Assembly (NCBI GenBank): GCA_031280685.1
Contig: JAITGM010000035.1
Span: forward strand, 43,282-107,281
Direction: 5' to 3'
Length of the DNA stretch: 64,000 bases
Source of the DNA: Christensenellaceae bacterium
GTDB taxonomy: Bacteria; Bacillota; Clostridia; Christensenellales; UBA1750
Below are positions 34,199-43,284 of the stretch, piece by piece. The notes under the pieces are model-generated. The model did no database searches, was not told where the DNA came from, and saw only the letters and a list, made by a program, of their open reading frames with translations. A program made the position numbers and the translations under genes. How positions within the stretch are numbered: the first letter of the stretch is position 1; each line of letters starts with the position of its first letter.

Positions 34199-35257
34199 AT
34201 GGCGGAAAGGGCGGACGCGCTGCTGCGGCTGAGCCAGGGCGGGAGCGTGCTCTTGCACAGCCCAGAGAATATGCGCTATTTCAGCGGTTTTTTGGGCGAA
34301 GGTGCGCTGGTCATCGGCGAAAAAACCCGCGCTATCGTCACGGACTTCCGCTATGTGGAAGCGGCAGGGCGGCAAAGCCCGGGCTGGCAGGTTCTCTCTA
34401 CCGCGGCAAACAGGCCGGAAAGCGCGGTCATCGCGGAACTGGTCAACGACTTGGGCGCCCCCGTCCTCTGGGAAGAGGATTTCCTCAGCATTGCGGCCGG
34501 TGCTAAGCTCCGGGAGGCGATTCGGCTGCCAATTTCAGGCCTTGGCGGCTTGGCGCTCGCCCTTCGCGCCGTGAAGGCCGAGGGCGAAGAAGAAAAGATG
34601 GCGCGCGCCGAGAAAATCACTGAAGAAGCCTTTTTGCACATCCTTGGCTTCCTCAAGCCGGGCCTGACCGAGCGCGAGGTGGCGCTTGAGCTTTATCACG
34701 CCATGCTTTTGAGAGGGGCCGACGGCCTTTCCTTCCCCAGCATCGTTGCATCCGGCGAAAACGGAAGCTTGCCGCACGCCATTCCGAGTGAAAGGAAGCT
34801 TCAAAGCGGCGATCTGGTCACGATGGACTTCGGCTGCGTGGTGGACGGCTATTGCGCGGACTTTACGCGCACCATTGCACTGGGCAGGATCGACGAGGAG
34901 CTGAAAACGATCTACCAAATCGTGCTGGAAGCAAACCTGCTGGCGCTGGATGCCCTGCAAGAGGGTGCGAGCGGCAAGGGGGTTGACAGGCTTGCCCGCG
35001 ACTATATCGGCAAGGCGGGCTACGGCGGGCGCTTCGGGCATGGGCTTGGCCACGGCGTTGGGCTGCAGATTCACGAAAACCCCAGGCTTTCGCCCTCAGC
35101 GGGCGACGAGCCGCTGCTTGCCGGCATGGCAGTGACGGTCGAGCCCGGCATCTACCTTCCCGGCAAGGGCGGTGTGCGCATAGAGGATCTGTGCATCCTA
35201 AAACCCGGCGGGCATCGCAACCTGTGCAAGGCGAGCAAGGAGCTCATCACTCTTTAG
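34199..35257 (+). CDS. Xaa-Pro aminopeptidase (M24 family)
   Basis: M24 peptidases remove N-terminal residues in front of proline and use two metal ions. The 352-aa protein has an N-terminal creatinase-like domain and the catalytic domain with metal ligands in VTMDFGCVVDGYCADFTRT, GHGLGHGVGLQIHE, AVTVEPGIYLP and GVRIEDLC. The ATG at 34199 follows GGGGAGG; the frame continues upstream but has no coding character and crosses the promoter. The gene stands directly before efp, a very common pair in Firmicutes. Confidence 0.95.
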   Translation: MAERADALLRLSQGGSVLLHSPENMRYFSGFLGEGALVIGEKTRAIVTDFRYVEAAGRQSPGWQVLSTAANRPESAVIAELVNDLGAPVLWEEDFLSIAAGAKLREAIRLPISGLGGLALALRAVKAEGEEEKMARAEKITEEAFLHILGFLKPGLTEREVALELYHAMLLRGADGLSFPSIVASGENGSLPHAIPSERKLQSGDLVTMDFGCVVDGYCADFTRTIALGRIDEELKTIYQIVLEANLLALDALQEGASGKGVDRLARDYIGKAGYGGRFGHGLGHGVGLQIHENPRLSPSAGDEPLLAGMAVTVEPGIYLPGKGGVRIEDLCILKPGGHRNLCKASKELITL

Positions 35258-35293
35258 GCTAAGATTTTGACTATGGTTTAGGAGGACGAAAGA

Positions 35294-35851
35294 ATGATTA
35301 CCGCAGGCGATTTCAGAAAGGGCGTAACCATCGAATTTGACGGGGACGTGTTCAACATCACGGACTTTCAGCATGTAAAGCCCGGCAAGGGCGCCGCCTT
35401 CGTGCGCACGAGGCTCAAAAACGTGATGACCGGCGCCGTGGTCGAGCGCACCTTCAACCCCAGCGACAAGGTTTCAAGGGCAGTGATCGAAACCAAGGAA
35501 ATGACCTACCTTTACGCGGATGGAGATCTTTTTTACTTCATGGATATCGAAAGCTACGAGCAGCTCCCCCTGGGCAAAGATGTCGTCGAAGACGCGATCC
35601 CCTTCGTGAAGGAGAACACCAACGTGACGGTGCGCTTCTTTAAGGGCAGCGCCTTTTCGATGGACGCGCCGAACTTCGTGGAGCTTGAGGTGACCGACAC
35701 GGAGCCTGGCGTGCGGGGCGACACCGCCACCAACGTGACCAAGCCCGCCACGCTGGAAACCGGCTACGTGGTCAACGTGCCGATCTTCATCAACCGCGGC
35801 GAGCGGATTCGGATCGATACCCGCACGGGCGAGTACATGGCGCGCGCCTAG
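35294..35851 (+). CDS. efp: Elongation factor P
   Basis: EF-P rescues ribosomes stalled at proline stretches. The 185-aa protein has the KOW-like N-terminal domain with the tip sequence [11 protein letters not shown], where the Lys is at the modified position in other bacteria. The C-terminus has the OB-fold signature with [12 protein letters not shown]. The ATG follows TTAGGAGG. It comes 36 bases behind the peptidase. Confidence 0.97.
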   Translation: MITAGDFRKGVTIEFDGDVFNITDFQHVKPGKGAAFVRTRLKNVMTGAVVERTFNPSDKVSRAVIETKEMTYLYADGDLFYFMDIESYEQLPLGKDVVEDAIPFVKENTNVTVRFFKGSAFSMDAPNFVELEVTDTEPGVRGDTATNVTKPATLETGYVVNVPIFINRGERIRIDTRTGEYMARA

Positions 35852-35903
35852 GCTCCGTTGGGATCAAGGAATGTTTCATACAAGGCTAAAGGAGGGAAGA
35901 AGC

Positions 35904-36365
35904 ATGAGCAAACTGACTGAAAAGGCGGCATTTTTAAAGGGTCTGGCCGAAGGAATCGACCTGAAGCCCGATTCGCCCGAGCGCAAGCTCCTGGTGGCGA
36001 TGCTGAGTGCCTACGACGAGATGAGCCAGAGCCTGGCCCTGCTCGAGCAGCGCCTTGGCGACCTGGAAGAGAGCATCGACGAGGTGAGCGACGACTTGGC
36101 CGACCTTGAAGACGCCGTCTACGACGATGAAGGCGAGGAAGACGAGGAGGGCGGCGATTCCCCTTATGGCCTGCACGACATGCACGAGGAGGACTTCATC
36201 GAGCATAGCTGCCCAAACTGCGGCGAGATCGTGTTCTTCGACCCCGACGATTTCGACCCGGATCAGCCACATCCCTGCCCGAGCTGCGGCAAGGAGCTCT
36301 TCACCGAGGAAGATTTGGGCAGAAACCATGTCGATGCCTTCCGCGGGGAGGAACCGACGCTGTAA
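35904..36365 (+). CDS. CD1247-type protein with acidic coiled coil and zinc ribbon
   Basis: The N-terminal 60 residues (LTEKAAFLKGLAEGIDL ... RKLLVAML) match the CD1247 N-terminal domain family of Clostridia. An acidic coiled coil follows, very rich in Asp and Glu. The C-terminus has two CXXC pairs (CPNC and CPSC, about residues 102-134) that probably bind zinc. The protein is 153 aa and the function is unknown. The ATG follows AAGGAGGG. The gene is behind efp and ends at a bidirectional terminator. Confidence 0.82.
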   Translation: MSKLTEKAAFLKGLAEGIDLKPDSPERKLLVAMLSAYDEMSQSLALLEQRLGDLEESIDEVSDDLADLEDAVYDDEGEEDEEGGDSPYGLHDMHEEDFIEHSCPNCGEIVFFDPDDFDPDQPHPCPSCGKELFTEEDLGRNHVDAFRGEEPTL

Positions 36366-36390
36366 CGCCCCTGATTAACGCATAACGCAT

Positions 36391-36427
36391 AAAGCGCCCC
36401 GCCGGAATTTTCGGCGGGGCGCTTTTT
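36391..36427. terminator. Bidirectional terminator between the CD1247-like gene and ribU
   Basis: AAAGCGCCCCGCCG (36391-36404) pairs with CGGCGGGGCGCTTT (36412-36425), a 14-bp stem. TTTTT closes the plus strand. The two genes converge here. Confidence 0.88.
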
Positions 36428-36435
36428 AGGGCCTT

Positions 36436-37035
36436 TTACGCTTTGCCGCGCCTGCCGTGCAGGAGGGGGGAGAGGGGCTTGTAGATCAGCATTGCGATGG
36501 CGGCCACGAGCAAGCCCTTGACGAAGGTGAAGGGCAGGTTGAAGACCAGGAGCGCCTCGAAAATGCCCTTGATCGAAGGCAAGATGGCCTGGTACATGCC
36601 CAAAACGGCGACCTCTGGGAAGCCCAGAACGCTGTAGTACAACGGGTAGACCACGAAGTAGTTTACGGGCACGCAAACGATGGCCATGGCGGCTGCGCCG
36701 GCCAACGAAGCGATGAGCGCCCCCTTTTTGCTGTGGCTGCGGCGATAAAGAAGGCCCGCCGGGATGACGAAGGCAGCGGCAAAGACGAAGTTCGCGATCT
36801 CTCCCACCCCGGCGCTCGAGCTCGTCGTCAGGTGCAGCAGGTTCTTGATCGCGCAGACGATCGTTCCGCTCACGGGCCCCAGGGCGAAGGCCGCGATTAA
36901 GGCGGGCAGATCCGAAAAGTCGAGCTTGATAAAGGCTGGGATGATCGGAATGGTGATCTCGAAGAACTGCAGGATGAAGGCGACGGCCCCCATGACGGCG
37001 GTGAGGGTGATGGCGCGCGCGCTGATCTTCTTCAT
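36436..37035 (-). CDS. ribU: Riboflavin ECF transporter S component RibU
   Basis: RibU is the substrate-binding membrane subunit that imports riboflavin with the shared energy-coupling module. The 199-aa protein has about six membrane helices and the family start ALTAVMGAVAFILQFFEI. The conserved PAFIKLDFSDLPALIAAFALGP follows. The FMN riboswitch with its own terminator in the leader supports riboflavin as the substrate. The ECF ATPases and T component are not in the window. Confidence 0.93.
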   Translation of the reverse strand: MKKISARAITLTAVMGAVAFILQFFEITIPIIPAFIKLDFSDLPALIAAFALGPVSGTIVCAIKNLLHLTTSSSAGVGEIANFVFAAAFVIPAGLLYRRSHSKKGALIASLAGAAAMAIVCVPVNYFVVYPLYYSVLGFPEVAVLGMYQAILPSIKGIFEALLVFNLPFTFVKGLLVAAIAMLIYKPLSPLLHGRRGKA

Positions 37036-37054
37036 TGGGCAAACCTCCTCAAAC

Positions 37055-37087
37055 GAAAAATAACGCCGAAGGCGGGGCCTTCAGCGT
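37055..37087 (-). terminator. Riboswitch-controlled terminator before ribU
   Basis: On the minus strand ACGCTGAAGGC and GCCTTCGGCGT form a stem with one mismatch, followed by TATTTTT. It sits between the FMN aptamer and the ribU ribosome site, as expected of the expression platform. Confidence 0.8.
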
Positions 37088-37090
37088 CGC

Positions 37091-37113
37091 CGCGCTCCGA
37101 ACTGCGGAGCGCG
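37091..37113 (-). other. Second hairpin between aptamer and terminator
   Basis: CGCGCTCCG and CGGAGCGCG form a perfect 9-bp stem with a 5-base loop. It may take part in the choice between antiterminator and terminator. Confidence 0.5.
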
Positions 37114-37117
37114 AACC

Positions 37118-37254
37118 ATCTTCTTTCATCCAGACTTGGGGCAAGCTCGCGCCTGCGCCTTACTGTCGGTATCGGAATCGCACCGATTCGTACGCGCTGG
37201 AAGCGCGCTCGCGGACTATACCGCCGGTTGGGAGTTCCACCCTACCCTGAAGAC
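37118..37254 (-). promoter_or_regulatory. FMN riboswitch (RFN element)
   Basis: The minus strand shows the conserved RFN blocks in order: CTTCAGGGTAGGGTGGAA, CCCAACCGGCGGTA, AGTCCGCGAGC, CGGTGCGATTCCGATACCGA, CAGTAAGG and AGTCTGGATGAAAGAAGA. FMN binding is expected to stop transcription before ribU. Confidence 0.95.
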
Positions 37255-37276
37255 CGTTATTCGGTTATTGTAAGGC

Positions 37277-37305
37277 AGTATAGCACCGCCTTTTGGCATA
37301 TGCAA
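37277..37305 (-). promoter_or_regulatory. Promoter of the ribU riboswitch transcript
   Basis: On the minus strand TTGCAT (37305-37300), 17-base spacer, TATACT (37282-37277), about 25 bases before the first RFN block. Confidence 0.78.
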
Positions 37306-37339
37306 GGGGGAAATAAAGGCTTGTGCGCGGGGGAAAGAG

Positions 37340-37368
37340 TTGATACAATCAAGAAAGAACTATATATA
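37340..37368 (+). promoter_or_regulatory. Possible promoter of the aldo/keto reductase gene
   Basis: TTGATA (37340-37345) and TATATA (37363-37368) with a 17-base spacer. The -10 match is modest. TACAAT at 37344 with TTGTGC upstream is an alternative. Confidence 0.45.
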
Positions 37369-37382
37369 GGGGGTAAAACCGC

Positions 37383-38402
37383 ATGGAAAAGATCCGTTTG
37401 GGCAAGACCAACCTGCTCGTCACCAGATCCGCCTTCGGCGCGCTGCCGGTGCAAAGGCTCGGCAAGGAGGAGGGCGCCGCCCTGCTTTACCGCGCCTATG
37501 AGAACGGCATCAACTTCTTCGACACAGCCAACGGTTACTCAGACAGCGAAGAGAAGATCGGCCTGGCGCTCTCGAAGGTGCGCGATCAGGTCATCATCGC
37601 CACCAAGACCGGTTCCTCCACGCCCGATCTGTTTTGGAAGCACCTCGAGCTTAGCCTCACGCGCATGAAGACCGATTATATCGACGTGTACCAGTTCCAC
37701 AACCCGCGCACGCCCCATGGCGACGAGATGGTCGCCTGCATGGTCAAGGCCAAGGAGCAGGGCATGATCCGTCATATCGGCGTGACCGCCCACAGGCTTG
37801 ATACCGCCACGGCAGAGGTCGAGTCCGGCATCTACGAAACGATGCAGTATCCGCTTTCGGCGCTTTCGTCCGAGAGGGATCTGGATCTCGTGCGCCTTTG
37901 CAGGGAAAAGGACGTGGGCGTGATCGCGATGAAGGCGCTTTCTGGCGGGCTGCTGACCTCCGCCGCGCCTTCGATGGCCTTCCTTCGCCAGTTCGACAAC
38001 GTGGTGCCCATCTGGGGCTTCCAGCGGGACAGCGAACTGGACGAGGTTCTGCAGCTCGAAAAAAACCCGCCCGCGCTCGACGATGCCATGATGGCGCGCA
38101 TCCAGGCCGACCGCGCCCAGCTCGCCGGGGATTTCTGCCGCGCCTGCGGCTATTGCCAGCCCTGCCCGGCGGGCATCAAAATCGAAACCTGCGCCAGGAT
38201 GCCCTTGCTGCTGCGCCGCGCGCCCTTCCAAAACTTCATGTCGGACGGCGTAAGGGCGGATATGGAGAACATCGAAAACTGCATCCATTGTGATGCCTGC
38301 AAGGGCCGCTGCCCCTATAGCTTGGATACGCCGAAGCTCCTTCGCGCCGCGCTTGAAGACTACCGGGCCTTCCGCGCCGAAAAGCTGGGCGCGGGCAATT
38401 AA
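37383..38402 (+). CDS. Aldo/keto reductase with C-terminal 4Fe-4S domain
   Basis: The N-terminal two thirds is an aldo/keto reductase barrel. The catalytic Asp and Tyr are in FFDTANGYSDSEEKIG, Lys in IATKTG and His in YQFHNP. The C-terminus carries two cysteine clusters, CRACGYCQPCPAGI and CIHCDACKGRCPYSLDTP, typical of ferredoxin-like extensions in anaerobe AKRs. The 339-aa protein is complete. The substrate is unknown; the Fe-S part suggests electron transfer to or from the NAD(P) reaction. The ATG follows a GGGGG stretch. Confidence 0.92.
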   Translation: MEKIRLGKTNLLVTRSAFGALPVQRLGKEEGAALLYRAYENGINFFDTANGYSDSEEKIGLALSKVRDQVIIATKTGSSTPDLFWKHLELSLTRMKTDYIDVYQFHNPRTPHGDEMVACMVKAKEQGMIRHIGVTAHRLDTATAEVESGIYETMQYPLSALSSERDLDLVRLCREKDVGVIAMKALSGGLLTSAAPSMAFLRQFDNVVPIWGFQRDSELDEVLQLEKNPPALDDAMMARIQADRAQLAGDFCRACGYCQPCPAGIKIETCARMPLLLRRAPFQNFMSDGVRADMENIENCIHCDACKGRCPYSLDTPKLLRAALEDYRAFRAEKLGAGN

Positions 38403-38414
38403 GGGCCAAGTGCG

Positions 38415-39053
38415 ATGAGCCTGCCTTTGCTTCTCCTGCTGGCTGTGCTGCTGAGCCTGCCCGTGGTCTTTGGGCTGGTGCTCATCCTGCGGCTTCGGGC
38501 GCGGATGGCGGCAGAGGGCACCGTTGCGCCCAAAAGCGCCATAACAGGGCCGTTCAGGGCTGATTTTTCGCCCGAGCGCCTCGCCGAAACCGCGCGGCAC
38601 GAGGCGCTGAAAGGCTACCATGGCAGGCTGAAAGGGCTGGAGCCGAAGCTCTGGCCCATTGCCGCCCGCTTCCCTTGGCTGAAGGCCGAGGAGCTCGACG
38701 GGCGCTGGAGCGCGGCCTTCGCCTACCATTGCCTGCGGCTTTCGGGCTATGCCTTGCCCGCCCGCGCGGATTACCCCGGCGCTTCGGGCGATTTTGCCGA
38801 AATCGCGCCCTGGCTTGAGTGGGCAAAAGCGGGCGAAATCCTGCATTTGCAGGATGGGAAGGGCTTTGCGCCAAAGCGGGGCGACATCGCGCTCTTTGGC
38901 CTCGAATCCGAGGGAGCCGACCATATGGGCATCGTTTTGGAGACTAGCGCAGACGAAATCTCCCTGGCCGAAGGGGACGTGGGCAATGTTTCGCTGCTGA
39001 CGCAGCGCTTTGCGGATGAGCGCCTGCTGGCACTCATCCGCATCGATCTCTAA
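38415..39053 (+). CDS. Membrane-anchored CHAP-like protein with Ser at the catalytic Cys position
   Basis: The 212-aa product starts with a membrane helix (residues about 3-28). The C-terminal domain resembles CHAP/NlpC-type cell-wall amidases: RWSAAFAYHCLRLSGY near residue 96 and KRGDIALFGLES ... DHMGIVLE near residue 155. In CHAP enzymes the first motif is usually W-C-A; here it is WSA, so the nucleophile would be Ser or absent. The downstream His is present. It may be a non-catalytic wall-binding protein. It is 12 bases behind the aldo/keto reductase, perhaps by chance. Confidence 0.65.
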   Translation: MSLPLLLLLAVLLSLPVVFGLVLILRLRARMAAEGTVAPKSAITGPFRADFSPERLAETARHEALKGYHGRLKGLEPKLWPIAARFPWLKAEELDGRWSAAFAYHCLRLSGYALPARADYPGASGDFAEIAPWLEWAKAGEILHLQDGKGFAPKRGDIALFGLESEGADHMGIVLETSADEISLAEGDVGNVSLLTQRFADERLLALIRIDL

Positions 39054-39071
39054 AACGCCGTTTTTTCGCCA

Positions 39072-39107
39072 AAAGGCCGCCGAAGAAAGCTTCGGCGGCC
39101 TTTGCTT
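39072..39107 (+). terminator. Terminator behind the CHAP-like gene
   Basis: AAAGGCCGCCGAA (39072-39084) and TTCGGCGGCCTTT (39091-39103) form a 13-bp perfect stem with a 6-base loop, followed by GCTT. Confidence 0.85.
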
Positions 39108-39209
39108 CCCCGAAAAAGCAGGAAAAAACCAAGATGTGCAGAATAGAGTATGCAGGCAGGCGCAACCAAGGGGGGGAAAACCCCTAAAACAAGGGAGGGG
39201 GCGGCCGAT

Positions 39210-40226
39210 TTGATCCCCGCGATACGCGAGATGGCGGAAGACGACGAAAGGCGGCGGCTCGCGCCCTATGCGAGCCTTGCCGCGCAGTCGCGCGGGCGCG
39301 CTGTGCAAATCGAGCCCTGCGCCATCCGCACCGCCTTTCAGCGCGACAGGGACAGGATTCTGCACTGCAAGTCCTTCCGCAGGCTCAAGCACAAAACGCA
39401 GTGCTTCATCGCGCCGGAAAGCGACCATTACCGCACGCGGCTCACGCACACGCTAGAGGTTTCGCAAATCGCCCGCACCATTGCAAGGGCGCTGCGCCTG
39501 AACGAAGACCTGTGCGAGGCCATCGCCTTGGGGCACGACCTGGGCCACACCCCTTTTGGCCACATGGGCGAACGCATCCTGCAGGAGCTAAGCCGCGGCG
39601 AATTCCGTCACGAAAAGCAGTCCATTCGGGTGGTGACGCTAATCGAAAACGAGGGAAGGGGCCTCAACCTGAGCTTTGAGGTGCTGGACGGCATCCTAAA
39701 CCACCCGAAGCACGGCGAGCCCTCAACGCTTGAAGGCCGGGTCGTTTCCATCGCGGATCGCATCGCCTACATCAACCACGACATAGACGATGCCTTGCGA
39801 GCCGGGGTTTTGCGGCAAAGCGAGCTGCCAGCCGAGCTCTTGGCGGTTTTGGGCGATTCCCATGGCAAGAGGATAGACACGATGATCCGCGACATCATCA
39901 AAAGCTCTTATGGCAGGCCGACCATAGAGATGTCCGCCGAGGTGGGGGAAGCGACCGACGCGCTTCGAAGCTTCATGTTCCGCGAGGTCTATGAGCGCGA
40001 GACGGTCAAGGGCGAGGAAATCAAAGCGGCGAGGATGCTCCGCGCGCTCTTTGGCTATTACGGCGAGCACCTTGCCCAACTGCCGCCTGAGTTTCAGCCA
40101 AGGCCCGGCCCAAACGGAGAAACCCTCGCGGTGACGGACTACATCGCCTGCATGACGGACCGTTATGCCATCCGCGCCTTCGCCAAGCTTTATATTCCGG
40201 CTTCGGAAGGGCTTGAAACACCCTGA
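39210..40226 (+). CDS. dgt: dGTP triphosphohydrolase-like HD protein
   Basis: HD-domain dNTPases split dNTPs into nucleoside and triphosphate. The 338-aa protein has the family start IREMAEDDERRRLAPYA, FQRDRDRILHCKSFRRLKHKTQ, the HD ligands in RLTHTLEVSQIAR and GHDLGHTPFGHMGE, and IADRIAYINHDIDDA. A TTG start at 39210 is chosen because AGGGAGGGG lies 9 bases upstream; an ATG 60 bases earlier has no site and adds unrelated residues. It precedes dnaG, as in many Clostridia. Confidence 0.92.
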   Translation: MIPAIREMAEDDERRRLAPYASLAAQSRGRAVQIEPCAIRTAFQRDRDRILHCKSFRRLKHKTQCFIAPESDHYRTRLTHTLEVSQIARTIARALRLNEDLCEAIALGHDLGHTPFGHMGERILQELSRGEFRHEKQSIRVVTLIENEGRGLNLSFEVLDGILNHPKHGEPSTLEGRVVSIADRIAYINHDIDDALRAGVLRQSELPAELLAVLGDSHGKRIDTMIRDIIKSSYGRPTIEMSAEVGEATDALRSFMFREVYERETVKGEEIKAARMLRALFGYYGEHLAQLPPEFQPRPGPNGETLAVTDYIACMTDRYAIRAFAKLYIPASEGLETP

Positions 40227-40372
40227 ATCAACGCCTAGGCATCCTGCGCGCCGCGCGCTTTTTGCGGAAGTTTGGGTTAGGTTTTCGAAAAAACGCGAAA
40301 GGGCAGGAAGGAATCAATTTGCGCTTAGCGAATATATTTTAGCGCGGCTTTGGGCCGCCTTAGGAGCGAGGC

Positions 40373-42103
40373 ATGGCCGGTTTTTATCCAGATTCGTTTA
40401 TAGACGAGGTGCGCGAGAGGTCGAACATCGTTGAGATCATATCGGAATACCTCCCCTTGCAGCGCCGCGGCGGCAAGCATTGGGGGCTTTGCCCCTTCCA
40501 CGGCGAAAAGACCGCCTCCTTCTCGGTGGATGAGCAGGCGCAGCTCTATTACTGCTTTGGCTGCCACGCGGGCGGCAACGTATTCACCTTCATCCGCGAA
40601 GTCGAGAAGATGGACTTTTCGGAGGCGCTCGTGCACCTGGCCGAGCGTGCGCGAATCGAGATCCCCCAAACCTCAAAGGGCGAAAAGCCGGCCGAAAGGC
40701 GCGATAAGACCAGGCTCTACGAAGCCTTGACCGAGGCGGCGCGCTTTTATTACAAGACGCTCTACGCGGCAGAAGGCGCGGAAGCGCTGAGCTACCTTCA
40801 TAACCGTGGGATTTTCGACAATACCATCCGGCGCTTTGGCCTTGGGGCGACGGCCCCGGGCGGGGAATCGCTCACGGCGCATCTTCTTTCGATGAGCTTT
40901 GGCAAGGAGGAGTTGCTCGAATCCAACCTTTCGCTCGAGCGCAGCGGCAGGCTCTTTGATACCTTCCGAAGCCGCGTGATGTTCCCGATTTTTGACCCGC
41001 GCGGCAAGGTAATCGCCTTTGGCGGCCGCGTGATGGGCGAGGGCCAGCCCAAATACTTAAACAGCGGGGACACCCCGGTCTTCAACAAGCGAAGGAATGC
41101 CTACGGGCTGAACTTCCTCCGCGGCAAGCGCTTTTCGCGCCTGCTGCTGGTCGAAGGCTATATGGACGTGGTTTCGCTGGCGCAGCATGGAATCGAGGGC
41201 TGCGTGGCGACCTTGGGGACGGCGCTCACGCCGGAGCAGGTTCGCCTGCTCAAGAAGTACGGCGGCGAGATCGCGATCTGCTACGACGGCGACGAGGCAG
41301 GCCAGCGCGCCACCCAGCGCGCCATCGGGCTGTTCGAAGAAGCCGAAATCGCCCCCCAAATCCTCGTGGTACCCGGCGGGCGCGACCCTGACGAGTACGT
41401 CCGCGAAAACTCGGCGGAAGCCTTCCTTCAGCTTGAGGCCATAGAGCCTACGGCCTACAGGCTCGACGTTCTGGCGGCCTCGAAGGATCTTTCGAGCGAA
41501 GCCGGGCGCGCGGCCTATGCGGAAGAAGCCGCCCAGATCCTCAAAAAGCTCTCTCCAGTGCAGGCCGAACGCTATTTGCGGCGCCTGAGCATCGAAACCG
41601 GCTACGATTCCGAGGTTTTGCGCAGGCAAATCGGCGTGAGTTCGGCGGCCTTCGAACCCAAAAGGCATATATCACCAGTTCGCGGGCAAAATAAGCTCGT
41701 TCCGGTCGAGGTTTTGGCGCAAAGGCAGCTCGTCGCCTGCATCGCGGCGGAAGGAGCGGCCGTGGATGCTGTTTCCCCAGCGCTACTGCGCGACCCCGTC
41801 TGCAAGGCGATGTACGAAGCCCTGGCCATCGGCGGCATGGCGGCCCTGCACCGCCTCATGGAAGAAGAAAGCCCAGAAATCCGCGGCGAAATGGCGGGAA
41901 TTTTAGAAATCGAGATCCTCGATGCGGCCAAGACGCTCAAAGAGAGCCTGGAGCGCATCGAGCGGCACGAAATCGAGACCGAGATCGGCGAGATCAAGCG
42001 GGGAATGAGCGCGCTTTCAAAAGAGGACTTGGGCGCGGCGCTTTCGAGAATACAGGCTTTGACGATGCGACTGGCCAGGCTGAAAGCCGGGCGAAAGGAG
42101 TGA
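40373..42103 (+). CDS. dnaG: DNA primase
   Basis: DnaG makes RNA primers at the replication fork. The 576-aa protein has the N-terminal zinc finger (CPFHGEKTASFSV and YYCFGCHAGG), the RNA polymerase core and the Toprim motifs LLLVEGYMDVVSL and CYDGDEAGQRA. The C-terminal helicase-binding domain is present. The ATG follows TTAGGAG. It runs directly into rpoD, the classic macromolecular-synthesis order. The 146-base gap before it has no clear promoter. Confidence 0.96.
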   Translation: MAGFYPDSFIDEVRERSNIVEIISEYLPLQRRGGKHWGLCPFHGEKTASFSVDEQAQLYYCFGCHAGGNVFTFIREVEKMDFSEALVHLAERARIEIPQTSKGEKPAERRDKTRLYEALTEAARFYYKTLYAAEGAEALSYLHNRGIFDNTIRRFGLGATAPGGESLTAHLLSMSFGKEELLESNLSLERSGRLFDTFRSRVMFPIFDPRGKVIAFGGRVMGEGQPKYLNSGDTPVFNKRRNAYGLNFLRGKRFSRLLLVEGYMDVVSLAQHGIEGCVATLGTALTPEQVRLLKKYGGEIAICYDGDEAGQRATQRAIGLFEEAEIAPQILVVPGGRDPDEYVRENSAEAFLQLEAIEPTAYRLDVLAASKDLSSEAGRAAYAEEAAQILKKLSPVQAERYLRRLSIETGYDSEVLRRQIGVSSAAFEPKRHISPVRGQNKLVPVEVLAQRQLVACIAAEGAAVDAVSPALLRDPVCKAMYEALAIGGMAALHRLMEEESPEIRGEMAGILEIEILDAAKTLKESLERIERHEIETEIGEIKRGMSALSKEDLGAALSRIQALTMRLARLKAGRKE

Positions 42104-42109
42104 ACCCCC

Positions 42110-43213
42110 TTGTCCAATCAAGACGCGAACGAGAACCGCATCGCGGAGATCATGGAGGCGGGCAAGCAAAAGGGCGTTTTAACCGAGCAGGAGGTTGCGC
42201 AATCCCTCACGGAGGTGGATATCAGCGCGGAGCAATACGAATCCCTCCTCGATAACCTCGAGCAGCTCGGAATCGACGTGGTGGCCAGCGAGATCGCCGA
42301 GCCCGAAGAAGAGATTCGCCCGGAAGCCGAGGATCTTTCGGTGCCGGAAGGCGTTTCGACCGACGATCCTGTTAGGATGTACCTCAAGGAGATCGGCAAG
42401 GTTCCGCTGCTCTCCGCCGAGGAAGAGGTCGGCATCGCGCGCAAGATGGGCATGTTCGAATCCGAAATCGAAGAGGAGCGCATCATCGCGGCCCAGGCCA
42501 AGCGCAAGCTGGCGGAAGCCAACCTGCGCCTGGTGGTTTCCATTGCCAAACGCTATGTGGGGCGCGGCATGCAGTTTCTCGACCTGATTCAAGAGGGGAA
42601 TTTGGGGCTGATCAAGGCGGTCGAAAAGTTCGATTACGCCAAGGGCTATAAGTTTTCGACCTATGCCACATGGTGGATTCGCCAGGCCATCACCAGGGCT
42701 ATCGCAGACCAGGCCAGGACCATCCGCATTCCCGTGCACATGGTTGAAACCATCAACAAGCTCATCCGCGTTTCGCGCCAGCTTTTGCAGGAATTCGGCC
42801 GCGAGCCCCTGCCCGAAGAAATCGCCGCGCATATGGGCATTACCGAAGAAAAGGTGCGCGAGATCATCAAAATCGCGCAGGAGCCGGTTTCCTTAGAAAC
42901 CCCGATCGGCGAAGAAGAAGACAGCCATCTGGGCGACTTCATCCCCGATGACGAAGCCCCCGCGCCCGCCGAAGCCGCAGCCTTCACGATGCTCAAAGAG
43001 CAGCTGATGGACGTGCTCGACACCCTGACCCCGAGGGAAGAAAAGGTTCTGCGCCTGCGTTTTGGGCTGGACGACGGCCGGGCGCGTACGCTCGAAGAGG
43101 TAGGGCGCGAATTCAACGTCACCAGGGAGCGCATCCGCCAAATCGAAGCCAAGGCGCTTCGAAAGCTCCGGCATCCGAGCCGCTCAAAGAAGCTCAAGGA
43201 CTTTTTGGATTAA
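42110..43213 (+). CDS. rpoD: Primary sigma factor (sigma-A)
   Basis: RpoD directs RNA polymerase to housekeeping promoters. The 367-aa protein has region 1.1 at the N-terminus, region 1.2 ([16 protein letters not shown]), region 2 ([31 protein letters not shown]), region 3 and region 4.2 ([20 protein letters not shown]). The start is a TTG with AAAGGAG nine bases upstream. It is 6 bases behind dnaG. It is the only sigma factor gene in the window and matches the many TTGACA-TATAAT promoters here. Confidence 0.97.
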   Translation: MSNQDANENRIAEIMEAGKQKGVLTEQEVAQSLTEVDISAEQYESLLDNLEQLGIDVVASEIAEPEEEIRPEAEDLSVPEGVSTDDPVRMYLKEIGKVPLLSAEEEVGIARKMGMFESEIEEERIIAAQAKRKLAEANLRLVVSIAKRYVGRGMQFLDLIQEGNLGLIKAVEKFDYAKGYKFSTYATWWIRQAITRAIADQARTIRIPVHMVETINKLIRVSRQLLQEFGREPLPEEIAAHMGITEEKVREIIKIAQEPVSLETPIGEEEDSHLGDFIPDDEAPAPAEAAAFTMLKEQLMDVLDTLTPREEKVLRLRFGLDDGRARTLEEVGREFNVTRERIRQIEAKALRKLRHPSRSKKLKDFLD

Positions 43214-43215
43214 GC

Positions 43216-43250
43216 AAGGGAGGCCGGCGGAATCCGTCGGCCCCCTTTTT
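43216..43250 (+). terminator. Terminator behind rpoD
   Basis: GGGAGGCCGGCGG and CCGTCGGCCCCC form a stem with a 3-base loop and one wobble and one mismatch, followed by TTTTT. Confidence 0.85.
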
Positions 43251-43284
43251 GCGTGCATTCCTGGCGTTTTAGGAGGGGAAGACC

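Noticed and set aside
37100..37270. tRNA-like folding in the ribU leader
   Set aside because: The conserved blocks are those of the FMN riboswitch; no tRNA T-loop and anticodon arm order is present.
37539..39449. Open frame of more than 600 codons on the minus strand
   Set aside because: It runs antisense to the aldo/keto reductase, CHAP-like and dgt genes and has no ribosome site or family features.
40249..40265. Terminator behind dgt (GCGCGCC-GCGCGC followed by TTTTT)
   Set aside because: The loop would be too small for a stable hairpin without losing most pairs; support is too weak.
42110..43213. rpoD as the missing sigma-F gene
   Set aside because: It has regions 1.1 and 1.2 and follows dnaG, which are marks of the primary sigma factor.
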